Shown: positions 17,281 to 26,388 of the stretch, piece after piece
Numbering within the stretch: position 1 is the first letter of the stretch
Layout: the number at the start of each line of letters is the position of its first letter
Assembly (NCBI GenBank): GCA_017483225.1
Contig: JAFULF010000037.1
Span: forward strand, 62,001-126,000
DNA: 64,000 bases
DNA from: Alistipes sp.
GTDB taxonomy: Bacteria; Bacteroidota; Bacteroidia; Bacteroidales; Rikenellaceae
Direction: 5' to 3'
Program-made: the position numbers and the translations under genes
The notes under the pieces: model-generated
What the model saw: the letters and a program-made list of their open reading frames with translations, nothing else
What the model was told of the DNA's origin: nothing
Databases searched by the model: none

Positions 17281-19758
17281 ATGAAAAAATTATTTACTAA
17301 TCTGAATTCGTTGCTTGTCGCAACAGCTCTGCTGTTCACAAGCTGTTCGTATGACGACACAGGTTTGTGGGACGAGCTCAATGGCGTGAAGGGTGAAGTT
17401 GCTGACCTCACCGAGCGTGTGGCTGAATTGGAGGAGAAACTCGGTACCGAGGTTGCTGCTTTGAAGGCTATGATTGAGGCTCAGGTTGTTGTTTCGGGTT
17501 ACGAGAAGGACGAGAACAGCGGCGATATCACCGTTACTCTCTCTGATGGTAAGAAGTTTACCGTTTATGCAGAGTCTGAGAACTCGGCTGTAACCGTTGT
17601 TACAGAGAATGGTGTTCAGTACTGGGCAGTTGTTGACGCTAACGACACCGCAGTTCCTGTATTGGATGCTGAGGGCAACAAGATTCCTGTTGTTCCTGTA
17701 AAGGAGGAGCCTGTTCTTCCACAGTTCGCAAAGAGCGAGGATGGCTCTAAGGTTGTTGTATCGTTCGACGGTGGTCTGACTTGGAGCGAGACCGGCGCTG
17801 CAACTACCGAGGCTTTGGATAAGGTAACTTTGTTCTCGGGTGTAGAGGTTTTGACAAAGTATGACATGAGTGCTCAGCAGGATGTTGCTTATGCAGCTGT
17901 TATTACCCTTGCTGACGGTAACACTATTTCTTTGGATCTTGACCCAGCATTTGTTGACCTTTATGGCATGCAGTATTTTGCAGGTCCTCAGTTCTCATTC
18001 GCTACTTATGACGGTACAGCTGTAACAGAGCAGTATGTTGCTTACGAGACAACCGCTATTGTGCCTATCAAGTCAAGCTGTGTTGTTGATATTATGGTTG
18101 AGAAGCCAGAGGGTTGGAAAGTTTCTATCTACGATGATCGTGAAGAGGGTGAAACTGAGCCATATTGGGCTTGCGATGTAACTGCTCCATCTAAGGAGGA
18201 TGTTGCTGCCGGTACTGCTGCCGCTGTTGGTACAGTCAAGGCATTCGCTGTTCTTAATAACGGTAAGGTTGTTGTATCTTCACTTATAGTATCTGCTGAG
18301 CCAGTTAAGAGCGTATCGATTGTTGGAGGTGTTGCCAATGTTGAGATGTACTCTCAGAATGGTTTCCTCTATGGTTTGCTTCCTACGACTAAGTTCAATG
18401 ATGAGATGACCCAGGAGACTATTTTGGGCTATGCTCCATATTTAGGTCAGGGTTATACATGGCAGGATTTGGCAGGAATGGGTATGGATATTGGTGCTGC
18501 ATATATGACCTTCGAACCATCTTTGTCGCAATCTCTGACAGATATTCTGACTACTGGTCTTGATAAGTGTGGTTATGTATTCTGGGTTCTTCCTTTGGAT
18601 GAGACAGGTTGGTTGCCAGAGGGTGCAAACTTCGACAACGTGGCAGAGGTCGCTTATACTAACGCTACCTTGAATAGCGTTTCTGTGGTAGATGCAAATG
18701 TTACTATTGTATCAGATTCTACTACCCCTAAGTTCTATGCTGCCCTCTTCTTGGCAACTGAAACTAATATGAGTGGTTATGTAGAGTCTTCTTTGAACTA
18801 CTACGACTGCGATGATGAGTATCGCAACGATTCTGTATTTACCGGCAATGTATCTGAGTTGAAGCTTTTCAATGGAGCTGAGTTGTTGCCTAACAAAGAA
18901 TACAAACTCTGTGTTGTACCTTACAATCCTGCAAAAGAGTCGCTTAACGCTAATGGTGAAAATGTTGGTACTTACACTTTGGATGATTGCGTTGTTCTTG
19001 ACTTTAAGACTGCGGTTCCAGAGGTACAGGATAAGACTTTGGGTGTTCCAACAGTATCTGATGAGAAGGTTGGTGTAGGAAAAATCTCTCTTACTTTGAC
19101 TCACCCAGCAGAGAGCACTGCTACGCTTACATACTACAAATGGGCTGATGCTGAAACTTTGGCAACTCTTGCAACAGATGCTGATAAGGTTGCTTATGCA
19201 TTGACCGGAACGAAGTTTAAGCCAACTAGCTACTCGAAGTCAACATGGCCATCACAGGCTTGCACCGCAGGCTCTACTTGGACACTGATTGCTGTTTCTC
19301 TCGACGCAGAGTGGAAGTATGGTGAGGTTTTGTGCAAGGGTTACACTGCTAAGACTGCTTCATTCAATGACCTTACAGTTGCTATCTCTAAGGTAACTAT
19401 GGGTGAGTATGCTGAGAATGTAGATGCTCCTCAGTACAGCTCTAACAGTGGTTATACTGTTGAGTATGCTGTAAGTGGTGGTACTGCTGTCGGTTACCGT
19501 GTTGCTCACTTTACCGATAGAATCTTTAACGGCACTTATAGCGGAAGCGCAGAGGCTGCTGTTATGGCTTTGATGGATGATCCAAACTCTACTACTTACT
19601 TCAAGAAGGCTGATGGTTTGTCATTCTCCTCTACTTCAACATTGTATGCTTACAATGGTCCTTTCCATATCGTTGTTGTAGCTTACACTGGCGAGGGTGA
19701 CAATATCGTATTCTCGAAGCCGGCTCACACTACGGTTAATGTTGGTGCTGCGAACTAA
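17281..19758 (+). CDS. Coiled-coil surface lipoprotein (DUF4988-like)
   Basis: An 825-aa exported lipoprotein. The signal peptide ends in lipobox LFTSC with Cys22. Residues about 28-62 form a heptad coiled coil (LNGVKGEVADLTERVAELEE) followed by an IEAQVVVSGYEKDENSGDIT segment, the arrangement I know from DUF4988/PL29-N-like Bacteroidales lipoproteins. The rest (about 190-825) looks like several beta-sandwich or Ig-like modules without recognisable catalytic motifs. It is most likely a surface structural or binding protein. Its codons favour GTT, GCT and GTA, unlike the GC-rich neighbours, which suggests high expression or different ancestry. It sits between two related repeat blocks. Confidence 0.78.
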   Translation: MKKLFTNLNSLLVATALLFTSCSYDDTGLWDELNGVKGEVADLTERVAELEEKLGTEVAALKAMIEAQVVVSGYEKDENSGDITVTLSDGKKFTVYAESENSAVTVVTENGVQYWAVVDANDTAVPVLDAEGNKIPVVPVKEEPVLPQFAKSEDGSKVVVSFDGGLTWSETGAATTEALDKVTLFSGVEVLTKYDMSAQQDVAYAAVITLADGNTISLDLDPAFVDLYGMQYFAGPQFSFATYDGTAVTEQYVAYETTAIVPIKSSCVVDIMVEKPEGWKVSIYDDREEGETEPYWACDVTAPSKEDVAAGTAAAVGTVKAFAVLNNGKVVVSSLIVSAEPVKSVSIVGGVANVEMYSQNGFLYGLLPTTKFNDEMTQETILGYAPYLGQGYTWQDLAGMGMDIGAAYMTFEPSLSQSLTDILTTGLDKCGYVFWVLPLDETGWLPEGANFDNVAEVAYTNATLNSVSVVDANVTIVSDSTTPKFYAALFLATETNMSGYVESSLNYYDCDDEYRNDSVFTGNVSELKLFNGAELLPNKEYKLCVVPYNPAKESLNANGENVGTYTLDDCVVLDFKTAVPEVQDKTLGVPTVSDEKVGVGKISLTLTHPAESTATLTYYKWADAETLATLATDADKVAYALTGTKFKPTSYSKSTWPSQACTAGSTWTLIAVSLDAEWKYGEVLCKGYTAKTASFNDLTVAISKVTMGEYAENVDAPQYSSNSGYTVEYAVSGGTAVGYRVAHFTDRIFNGTYSGSAEAAVMALMDDPNSTTYFKKADGLSFSSTSTLYAYNGPFHIVVVAYTGEGDNIVFSKPAHTTVNVGAAN

Positions 19759-19786
19759 TCTTTAACGATTATAAAGCTTAAATTCG

Positions 19787-19808
19787 GGTCTGCTCTTCGG
19801 AGCAGACC
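19787..19808 (+). terminator. Strong UUCG terminator of the lipoprotein gene
   Basis: GGTCTGCTC pairs with GAGCAGACC around a TTCG tetraloop, followed by about eight T. It is 28 bp after the stop codon. Confidence 0.95.
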
Positions 19809-19814
19809 TTTTTT

Positions 19815-20110
19815 TTGTTCTGCCCCGCCCCTGCCTGCTATTGCCCCTGCGCCTGCTCTTACGCCGCCCTTGCCCCCCTCCCTAACGTGGGTATCGTTTT
19901 CGATACCCACGCAAGCAGGGGGGAGGAAATAAGGTCAAATAAGGATGGGGTGGGGATATTGAAAGAGGTGTAGCTTGCATTGTCAGCGCTCTCCTTACCC
20001 GACCTTAAAGCAACCGCAGGTTGCGTGACTTTACCCGACCTTACCCGACCTTATCGTTGTGCCGCTTCTCTTCGCCCTTCCGTTGCGCACCCCCCTACCC
20101 CTCCTGCCTC
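19815..20110. repeat. Composite intergenic repeat block B
   Basis: Same building blocks as block A: a CTGCC/CTGCTC-rich stretch (19818-19860), a perfect copy of the palindrome with stem CGTGGGTATCG and TTTT loop (19886-19911), then TTACCCGACCTTAAAGC with GCAACC-GCA-GGTTGC (20010-20024) and two further ACCCGACCTTA words. No gene is visible. Confidence 0.8.
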
Positions 20111-20183
20111 ACCCTGCCCCGCTTTTTTTGAAAACTTGTCAATAAAAATGGCTTTGGGTGGTATATTTTTCTGGGAAAATATC

Positions 20184-20191
20184 TATTTTTG
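20184..20191 (+). promoter_or_regulatory. -7 box of gdhA
   Basis: TATTTTTG fits TAnnTTTG and lies 33 nt before ATG 20225. The nearest TTTG upstream (20153) is spaced too far (27 nt) to be called a good -33 element. Confidence 0.5.
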
Positions 20192-20224
20192 TAGTCATAA
20201 AACCATATATTGATAAGGTTAGTT

Positions 20225-21580
20225 ATGGAAACACAGGCAAAACAGTACGTAGAGAACTTTATGGCGCAGATTGTCGCCAAGAATCCTAATGAGCCGGAGT
20301 TCCACCAAGCGGTGCGTGAGGTGGCAGAGTCGCTGGCTCCATATATCGTCGCAGACCCGGCATTGCAGAAACTCAAAGTTTTGGAGCGCATAGCCGAGCC
20401 GGAGCGTGTGATTATCTTCCGTGTGCCGTGGCTCAATGACCGTGGCGAGATTGAGATAAACCGAGGCTTCCGTGTGCAGATGAACAGCGCACTCGGCCCA
20501 TACAAGGGCGGCATCCGCTTCCACGCCTCCGTGAACCTCTCGATTATGAAGTTCCTCGCCTTTGAGCAGACCTTCAAGAACAGCCTCACAACGCTGCCTA
20601 TGGGTGGCGGCAAGGGTGGCTCGGACTTCAACCCGAAGGGTCGCTCGGACAACGAGGTGATGAAGTTCTGCCAGTCGTTCATCACGGAGCTCTACCGCCA
20701 CATCGGTCAGGATACCGACGTTCCTGCGGGAGATATCGGCGTAGGTGGTCGTGAGGTAGGATTTATGTTCGGACAGTACAAGCGTCTGCGTGATGAGTTT
20801 ACGGGCACATTTACCGGCAAGGGTCTCGGCTGGGGCGGCTCGCTGCTGCGCCCCGAGGCGACGGGCTATGGCCTCTGCTACTTTGCGCAGGAGATGCTCG
20901 CCACACGAGGTGAGACCTTTGAGGGCAAGACCGTTCTGGTATCAGGCTCGGGAAATGTGGCACAGCACGCCGCCGAGAAGGCTACGCAGCTTGGTGCGAA
21001 GGTTGTGACGCTCTCCGACTCGTCGGGCTACATCTACGACCCGGAAGGCATTGATGCCGAGAAACTTGCATACGTGAAGCTGCTCAAAAATGTATATCGT
21101 GGCCGCATCAAGGAGTATGTGGATAAATATCCATCGGCGCAGTACTTTGCGGGCGAGCGTCCGTGGGGCATCAAGTGCGACATCGCCCTGCCGTGCGCAA
21201 CGCAGAACGAGCTGAACGGCGAGGAGGCGAAGGTGCTGGTTGCCAATGGCTGCTGGTGCGTGGCCGAGGGTGCCAATATGCCATCCACGCCGGAGGCTAT
21301 CGAGGTATTCCTTGCCAACAAGCTGCTCTATGCTCCGGGCAAGGCATCGAATGCGGGCGGCGTGGCTACGTCGGGCTTGGAGATGTCGCAGAACTCTATG
21401 CGCATCAAGTGGAGCGCCGAGGAGGTGGATGCGAAGTTGCACTCCATTATGCAGAACATCCACGGGGTGTGCCTCAAATATGGAACCGAGGAGGATGGCT
21501 ACGTAAACTACGTCAAGGGTGCCAACATCGGCGGCTTTATGAAGGTTGCCGAGGCGATGATGGCGCAGGGTTGCGTATAG
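20225..21580 (+). CDS. gdhA: NADP-type glutamate dehydrogenase
   Basis: A 451-aa enzyme that interconverts glutamate and 2-oxoglutarate plus ammonia, the main ammonium-assimilation step in Bacteroidales. Key blocks are present: KGGIRFHASVNLSIMKFLAF, the active-site loop PMGGGKGGSDFNPKG, DVPAGDIGVGGREVGFMFGQ, the Rossmann stretch VLVSGSGNVAQHAAEK and the C-terminal NAGGVATSGLEMSQNS. Hexameric small-type GDH by length. Start METQAKQYV at 20225 is preferred over an upstream in-frame ATA/TTG start, because it sits at normal distance from the -7 box. Convergent with fmt. Confidence 0.96.
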   Translation: METQAKQYVENFMAQIVAKNPNEPEFHQAVREVAESLAPYIVADPALQKLKVLERIAEPERVIIFRVPWLNDRGEIEINRGFRVQMNSALGPYKGGIRFHASVNLSIMKFLAFEQTFKNSLTTLPMGGGKGGSDFNPKGRSDNEVMKFCQSFITELYRHIGQDTDVPAGDIGVGGREVGFMFGQYKRLRDEFTGTFTGKGLGWGGSLLRPEATGYGLCYFAQEMLATRGETFEGKTVLVSGSGNVAQHAAEKATQLGAKVVTLSDSSGYIYDPEGIDAEKLAYVKLLKNVYRGRIKEYVDKYPSAQYFAGERPWGIKCDIALPCATQNELNGEEAKVLVANGCWCVAEGANMPSTPEAIEVFLANKLLYAPGKASNAGGVATSGLEMSQNSMRIKWSAEEVDAKLHSIMQNIHGVCLKYGTEEDGYVNYVKGANIGGFMKVAEAMMAQGCV

Positions 21581-21600
21581 TTTCGGAGCGACGTAAAACG

Positions 21601-21635
21601 AAAATGGGGCTTGTCACTGCGACAGGCCCCATTTT
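21601..21635. terminator. Bidirectional terminator between gdhA and fmt
   Basis: AAAATGGGGCTTGTC (21601-21615) pairs with GACAGGCCCCATTTT (21621-21635), with one G-U pair. It lies between convergent genes and is T-rich on both sides. Confidence 0.9.
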
Positions 21636-21649
21636 GTTTGGTTGTATCT

Positions 21650-22615
21650 CTACTCGAAGGAGTACTCCTCGACACCTCGCAGACCCAGCAGCAGGTCTTG
21701 TGTCTTCATTCGCTTCTTGCCCGCAATCTGCACCTCGTCTATGTATATCACGCCATCGGAGCAGGTCACGCCGAGGTATCTCTTGCCGTCGCTCACTACC
21801 CTGCCGACCTCGCCGTCGTGGCTCTTGGGCTCGAAGTGCACCTCGAAAATCTTGGCCGAGCCGGCATCCACACCGCCCTTGCGCATACGGCTCCACGCCG
21901 CAGGATATGGCGAGAGGCCTCGCACGAAGTTGAGGATATCCACACCGCCCTTATGCCAATCTATGAGGCAGTCGTCCTTGAAAATCTTTGGTGCAGGGCG
22001 CAGGTTGTCGTCGGACTGCGGCTGCTCGACAGCCTCCACACGCCCCTCGGCGATGCGGTTCACGCTATCCAGCACAAGCGACGAGCCGATATTCATCAGA
22101 CGTTCGTAGAGCGTACCTACGTTGTCCGACGGGTGTATAGGCTCACGCACCTGCCCGATTATCGCCCCCTTGTCTATCTCGTGGTTGAGCAGGAAGGTCG
22201 TCACGCCCGTCTCGGTGTCGCCGTTGATAATCGCCCGGTTTATCGGGGCAGCGCCACGGTACTGCGGCAACAGCGAGGCGTGGAGGTTGAAGGTACCAAA
22301 TCGAGGCATTGCCCACACCACCTCGGGGAGCATACGGAAGGCGATGACGATACCCAAATCGGGCTGTAAGGCGGCCAGAGCGGCCAAAAACTCCTCGTCA
22401 CGCAGCTTCTCGGGTTGGAGAATAGTCTCGATGCCGAGCTCTCGGGCGGCGACCTTCACGTCGCACTCCTGCATCTTCAAGCCTCGGCCCGCCTGACGGT
22501 CGGGCGTGGTGACCACACCGACAACATTGTATCCGCCCTCGACGAGCGCACGTAACGACGGCACGGCAAACTCCGGCGTGCCCATAAAGACTATGCGTAA
22601 ATCCTTCGGATTCAT
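21650..22615 (-). CDS. fmt: Methionyl-tRNA formyltransferase
   Basis: A 321-aa enzyme that formylates initiator Met-tRNA using 10-formyl-THF. The N-terminal motif is IVFMGTPEFAVPSL. The formyl-transferase signature NLHASLLPQYRGAAPIN contains the catalytic Asn-His pair, with the usual downstream TTFLLNHEIDKGAI. The C-terminal tRNA-binding domain begins near GLSPYPAAWS. Last gene of the znuB-like, lptG/F-like, fmt group, 4 bp after the permease gene. Confidence 0.96.
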   Translation of the reverse strand: MNPKDLRIVFMGTPEFAVPSLRALVEGGYNVVGVVTTPDRQAGRGLKMQECDVKVAARELGIETILQPEKLRDEEFLAALAALQPDLGIVIAFRMLPEVVWAMPRFGTFNLHASLLPQYRGAAPINRAIINGDTETGVTTFLLNHEIDKGAIIGQVREPIHPSDNVGTLYERLMNIGSSLVLDSVNRIAEGRVEAVEQPQSDDNLRPAPKIFKDDCLIDWHKGGVDILNFVRGLSPYPAAWSRMRKGGVDAGSAKIFEVHFEPKSHDGEVGRVVSDGKRYLGVTCSDGVIYIDEVQIAGKKRMKTQDLLLGLRGVEEYSFE

Positions 22616-22619
22616 AGTG

Positions 22620-24104
22620 TTATCCCTTCTTTGGTTTTGGTTGCCACTTTGCCGGCAACTTCGATATAAACAACTCCTTGTAGCGTTTGTAACGTCCTAT
22701 GTACCAGTCGATGTCAAGCAGTGCCGAGTCGTTTGTCGCCTTGTGTGTGAGGTAGGCCGCTACGGGCGCAAGAACGATGGACGAAATCCACATTCCCAGC
22801 AGCGAGTCCCACGTACCCTCCTTGGCGAGTTTTTCGCCCGAAATGCTTATGATATAGTATATTACAAAGAATATTACCGAGATTACGATAGGCATACCGA
22901 GTCCTCCCTTGCGGATGATGGCACCCAGCGGCGCACCCACGAGGAAGAAGATGAGAATCGAGACCGGCAGGGCCAGTTTGCGGTGCCACTCGTTCTTGTT
23001 GCGATATAGCTGATTCAGAGCCTCTTTCGATGATGACTCGTCGAAGGAGAAGCCACTGCGGGCCGACGATGCGTTCTGTCGGGCGTTGCTGTACACACGC
23101 TGCTTCGTGCGGGTGTCGAGCGTAGGTATCGAGTCGCACAAGATGGCGGCGTACTGCTTCTTCGAGCGGTCAACATCCACCGTGTCGGGCGGAGCAATAG
23201 CATCGGGGTCACGGGTGAAAATCTTGTCACGGAGCAGAGGGTTGTACGCCTCCGTCGTGGTGCGGTTTACCTCCATTTCGAGTGAGTCGATATTCGACTG
23301 CAACTCGTTGATATTCAGTGTTTGGCTATTTCCGCTATAAAGGTTGTCGTCGGAGCGCTCGAAGCTGAATCCCGTCATCGGAATCTTGCCGTCCTGCCTC
23401 TCGAAGCTGTGTCGGCGCAGCGAGCTCTTGGTGTACCACTGGCTGCTGCGTGTGTGCTCGTAGGTCTCGCCCTGAAAGAGTGTCACGAGCAGGTATCGCT
23501 TGTCGTCGCTCAGGCGGATGTAGCCGGAGTCGGCAATCGTCGTGGTCATATTGCCATTGGTGGAGCGGTTGTCGTAAATCAGAACGTCGGTCAACAACTT
23601 CGTCTTTGGGTCCTGATGCTCGACACGTATGCTCATATTGTCGATGCCGTTGAAGAAGAGCCCGTCTTGGAACTCCAACGCCTGATTTTGCCTCTGGATG
23701 TCGTGCATAATGCTGAACATCTTCTGGTTGCAGTACGGCGCAAGGTTGTTGATGATGAAGAAGCTGCCGATGGAGATGAGGATGACCACTATAATCAGCG
23801 GTCGCACGATGCGCATCAGCGAGATTCCTGCCGACTTCATCGCCAGCAGCTCGTAGTTCTCGCCCAGATTTCCCATCGTCATAATGGTCGCCAGCAGCAC
23901 CGCCAGAGGCAGTCCCATCTGAATCATATTGACCGTTGCGTACATAATCAACTCGATGATTACCAGCGCATCAAGGCCCTTGCCCACGAGGTCGTCGATA
24001 TAACGCCACACGAAGTTCATCATCAATATAAATATGACGATGAAGAAGGTCATAAACATAGGACCTAAATAGGATTTGAGAACGAGTTTATCTAATGTTT
24101 TCAT
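22620..24104 (-). CDS. LptF/LptG family lipopolysaccharide export permease
   Basis: A 494-aa inner-membrane YjgP/YjgQ-family permease, part of the ABC machine that pulls LPS from the inner membrane to the Lpt bridge. The N-terminus KLVLKSYLGPMFMTFFIVIF is typical. The first three membrane helices include the diagnostic LPLAVLLATIMTMGNLGENYELLAMKSAGIS. Next come a large periplasmic beta-jellyroll, a charged insert (about 245-370) and C-terminal helices with FFLVGAPLGAIIRKGGLGMP. Longer than the proteobacterial proteins, as is common in Bacteroidota. Its start overlaps the end of the znuB-like gene by 17 bp, so translation is probably coupled. Confidence 0.9.
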   Translation of the reverse strand: MKTLDKLVLKSYLGPMFMTFFIVIFILMMNFVWRYIDDLVGKGLDALVIIELIMYATVNMIQMGLPLAVLLATIMTMGNLGENYELLAMKSAGISLMRIVRPLIIVVILISIGSFFIINNLAPYCNQKMFSIMHDIQRQNQALEFQDGLFFNGIDNMSIRVEHQDPKTKLLTDVLIYDNRSTNGNMTTTIADSGYIRLSDDKRYLLVTLFQGETYEHTRSSQWYTKSSLRRHSFERQDGKIPMTGFSFERSDDNLYSGNSQTLNINELQSNIDSLEMEVNRTTTEAYNPLLRDKIFTRDPDAIAPPDTVDVDRSKKQYAAILCDSIPTLDTRTKQRVYSNARQNASSARSGFSFDESSSKEALNQLYRNKNEWHRKLALPVSILIFFLVGAPLGAIIRKGGLGMPIVISVIFFVIYYIISISGEKLAKEGTWDSLLGMWISSIVLAPVAAYLTHKATNDSALLDIDWYIGRYKRYKELFISKLPAKWQPKPKKG

Positions 24105-24933
24105 TCCACTTCGAGCGTTGTTCCGTGTGCAAAGATAATAGTTTTACTATTATAAACGTCAGGGTAAGTACAAATATTATCGCAGGCCCCGACGGAACCT
24201 CCAAATAGTAACTCAGAGCGATGCCTGCCAAACTGCCCGCCGAGGCGATTATGGCTGCACCGACGGCTATCGAGCGGTACTCTTTGGTTATGATGTTGGC
24301 AATGACCACGGGCATCGTCAGCAGCGATATGAGCAGCACGATTCCCATAATACGTATCGAGAGCACGATGGTTACGGCGGTGATAATCGACATCGCATAG
24401 GATATGAGCTTGGTGTGCACCCCGGCAGCCCTGGCGAACTCACGGTCGAAGGCTACGTACATCACCGGACGGAACCACAACGCTGCGCCGACGAGCAGGA
24501 AGAGTGTCAGGCAGGCGAGGGCCGTGACATCGGCAGTCGTGACCGTTATTATGTTGCCAAAGAGGAAGTTGGAGAGGTCGCCGGAGGTGTATCCCGGGCG
24601 CAGGTTCATAAATAGCGCACCCACCGCCATACCTATTCCCCACATCAGGCCTATGGCCGAGTCCTCACGAATCTTTGTTCGGGAGCCGGCATACTCGATG
24701 CCCATCGACGAGAGCACGGCGAAGAGCAGTGCTCCGAGTATCGGGTTGCTTCCCAAATAGAAGGCTATGCCCAGCCCTCCGAATGATGCGTGGGTGATGC
24801 CTCCGCAGAGGAATACCATCCGTCGGGCCACGATGTATGTGCCTACAATGCCGCAGGTTACGCCCGACAATATGCAGGCAATCACAGCATTGGCAAGGTA
24901 TCTGTACTGAAATATGTCGGCGATAAAATCCAT
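24088..24933 (-). CDS. Metal ABC transporter permease (ZnuB/MntB-like)
   Basis: A 281-aa membrane protein of the ABC-3 family that imports Zn2+ or Mn2+. About eight hydrophobic helices are visible. The family signature VARRMVFLCGGITHASFGGLGI occurs near residue 35, and MGIVLLISLLTMPVVIANII is the helix pair near residue 200. Neither the ATPase nor the binding protein lies in the window, so this is a solo permease gene. It heads the operon with the Lpt permease and fmt. The promoter was not clear. Metal specificity cannot be read from the sequence. Confidence 0.88.
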   Translation of the reverse strand: MDFIADIFQYRYLANAVIACILSGVTCGIVGTYIVARRMVFLCGGITHASFGGLGIAFYLGSNPILGALLFAVLSSMGIEYAGSRTKIREDSAIGLMWGIGMAVGALFMNLRPGYTSGDLSNFLFGNIITVTTADVTALACLTLFLLVGAALWFRPVMYVAFDREFARAAGVHTKLISYAMSIITAVTIVLSIRIMGIVLLISLLTMPVVIANIITKEYRSIAVGAAIIASAGSLAGIALSYYLEVPSGPAIIFVLTLTFIIVKLLSLHTEQRSKWNENIR

Positions 24934-25031
24934 CGTGATAAAATTTGAGCGTGTAAAATTACACTTTTTTTGCGGAACAGAGCCGTTTTATGCCGCTTTT
25001 TCGTATCTTCGCACTAAATATTTGGATAGAA

Positions 25032-26327
25032 ATGGCCCGCAGAGTAAATTTCCATACGTTAGGTTGTAAACTCAATTTTTCGGAGAGTTCCACCATCGCC
25101 CGTCAATTTGAGGAGGGCGGATTTGTGCGTGTAGCTCCGACCGAGGAGGCGGATATATGCATCATAAACAGCTGCTCGGTCACGGAGCACGCCGACAAGA
25201 AATGCCGTAACATTATACGCAAGATTCATCGCCGAAATCCCGACGCAATCATTGCCGTCACGGGGTGTTATGCGCAGCTCAAACCATACGATATTGCGCA
25301 AATCGAAGGCGTGGATATAGTGCTGGGTAACAACGACAAAAGCGATACATATAAACGAGTGGTTGAACTCGCCGAGAGGGGTAAGGCGCAGGTGTATAGT
25401 TGCGAGACCGACGACATCGTAAGGTTCTTCTCCGCCTTCTCGGGAGGCGACCGCACACGTGCCTTTTTGAAGGTGCAGGATGGGTGCGACTACTGCTGCT
25501 CATACTGCACGATTCACAATGCCCGAGGGGCCAGCCGAAATATCCCCATTGCGGAGGTTGTTCGTCAGGCGGAGTGCATCGCAGGAAGTGGTCAGAAGGA
25601 GATAGTCATCACGGGTGTAAATACCGGCGACTTCGGCCGAACCACGGGCGAGTCGTTTGCCGACCTGCTGCGTGCTCTGGATAAGGTCGAGGGGGTTGAG
25701 CGTTATCGTATCTCCTCCATCGAGCCGAACCTGCTCACCGACGAGATTATAGGTATCTGCGCCACATCGTCGAAGTTTCAGCACCACTTCCATATCCCTA
25801 TCCAGTGTGGCTCGAACAAGATTCTTGCGCTTATGCGCCGTCGCTATACCGTCGAAAAATTCGCCGACCGCATCGCTGCCGTGCGTCGGGCAATGCCTGA
25901 TGCCTTTATCGGCATAGATGTCATCACGGGATTTCCGGGTGAGACGGATGCCGATTTTGCCGATAGCCGTGACTTTCTGGCGAGCATCGAGCCGTCGTTC
26001 CTCCACATCTTCCCATTCTCGGAGCGGCCGGGAACTCCTGCCGTCAATCTGCCCGATAAGGTGCAGGCAAGCATCTCTACGGCACGTGTGAAGGAGTTGG
26101 AGGCGTTGAGCAGTCGCCTTCACTACGACTTCTGCTCTCGTGCTGTGGGTAGTACTGCCGAGGTGCTCTTCGAGAGTACCGAGCGAGGGGGTATGATGTC
26201 GGGATTTACGGGCAACTACATCAAGGTCAAGGTGCCGTACAACCGAGAGTATATCAACCGCATCGTCAAGGCCGAACTGCTCTCCATCGAGCCCTCGGGC
26301 GACATCCTCGGGCGGATTATTGAGTAG
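25032..26327 (+). CDS. mtaB: tRNA t6A37 methylthiotransferase MtaB
   Basis: A 431-aa radical-SAM enzyme that converts t6A to ms2t6A at tRNA position 37. The N-terminal UPF0004 domain has the cluster cysteines C12, C48 and C79 (HTLGCKLN, NSCSVTEHAD, TGCYAQ). The radical-SAM triad is C152-x3-C156-x2-C159. A C-terminal TRAM-like end (about 370-431) is present. TLGCKLN and the SCSVTEHADKKCRN block place it in MtaB rather than MiaB or RimO. Start ATG 25032 is chosen over 24990 because a TATCTTCG box (25004-25011) lies between them. Divergent from the znuB-like gene. Confidence 0.93.
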   Translation: MARRVNFHTLGCKLNFSESSTIARQFEEGGFVRVAPTEEADICIINSCSVTEHADKKCRNIIRKIHRRNPDAIIAVTGCYAQLKPYDIAQIEGVDIVLGNNDKSDTYKRVVELAERGKAQVYSCETDDIVRFFSAFSGGDRTRAFLKVQDGCDYCCSYCTIHNARGASRNIPIAEVVRQAECIAGSGQKEIVITGVNTGDFGRTTGESFADLLRALDKVEGVERYRISSIEPNLLTDEIIGICATSSKFQHHFHIPIQCGSNKILALMRRRYTVEKFADRIAAVRRAMPDAFIGIDVITGFPGETDADFADSRDFLASIEPSFLHIFPFSERPGTPAVNLPDKVQASISTARVKELEALSSRLHYDFCSRAVGSTAEVLFESTERGGMMSGFTGNYIKVKVPYNREYINRIVKAELLSIEPSGDILGRIIE

Positions 26328-26355
26328 AAAGTTATCTGCGTATAGATAATTTTGC

Positions 26356-26363
26356 TATATTTG
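26356..26363 (+). promoter_or_regulatory. -7 box of the sensor-trkH operon
   Basis: TATATTTG lies 25 nt before ATG 26389 and would drive the six-gene plus-strand set to 32569. A short TTATCT/AGATAA stem (about 26333-26350), just upstream, may weakly terminate mtaB. Confidence 0.55.
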
Positions 26364-26388
26364 CATATCGAATAATCTTTTGGAACGT

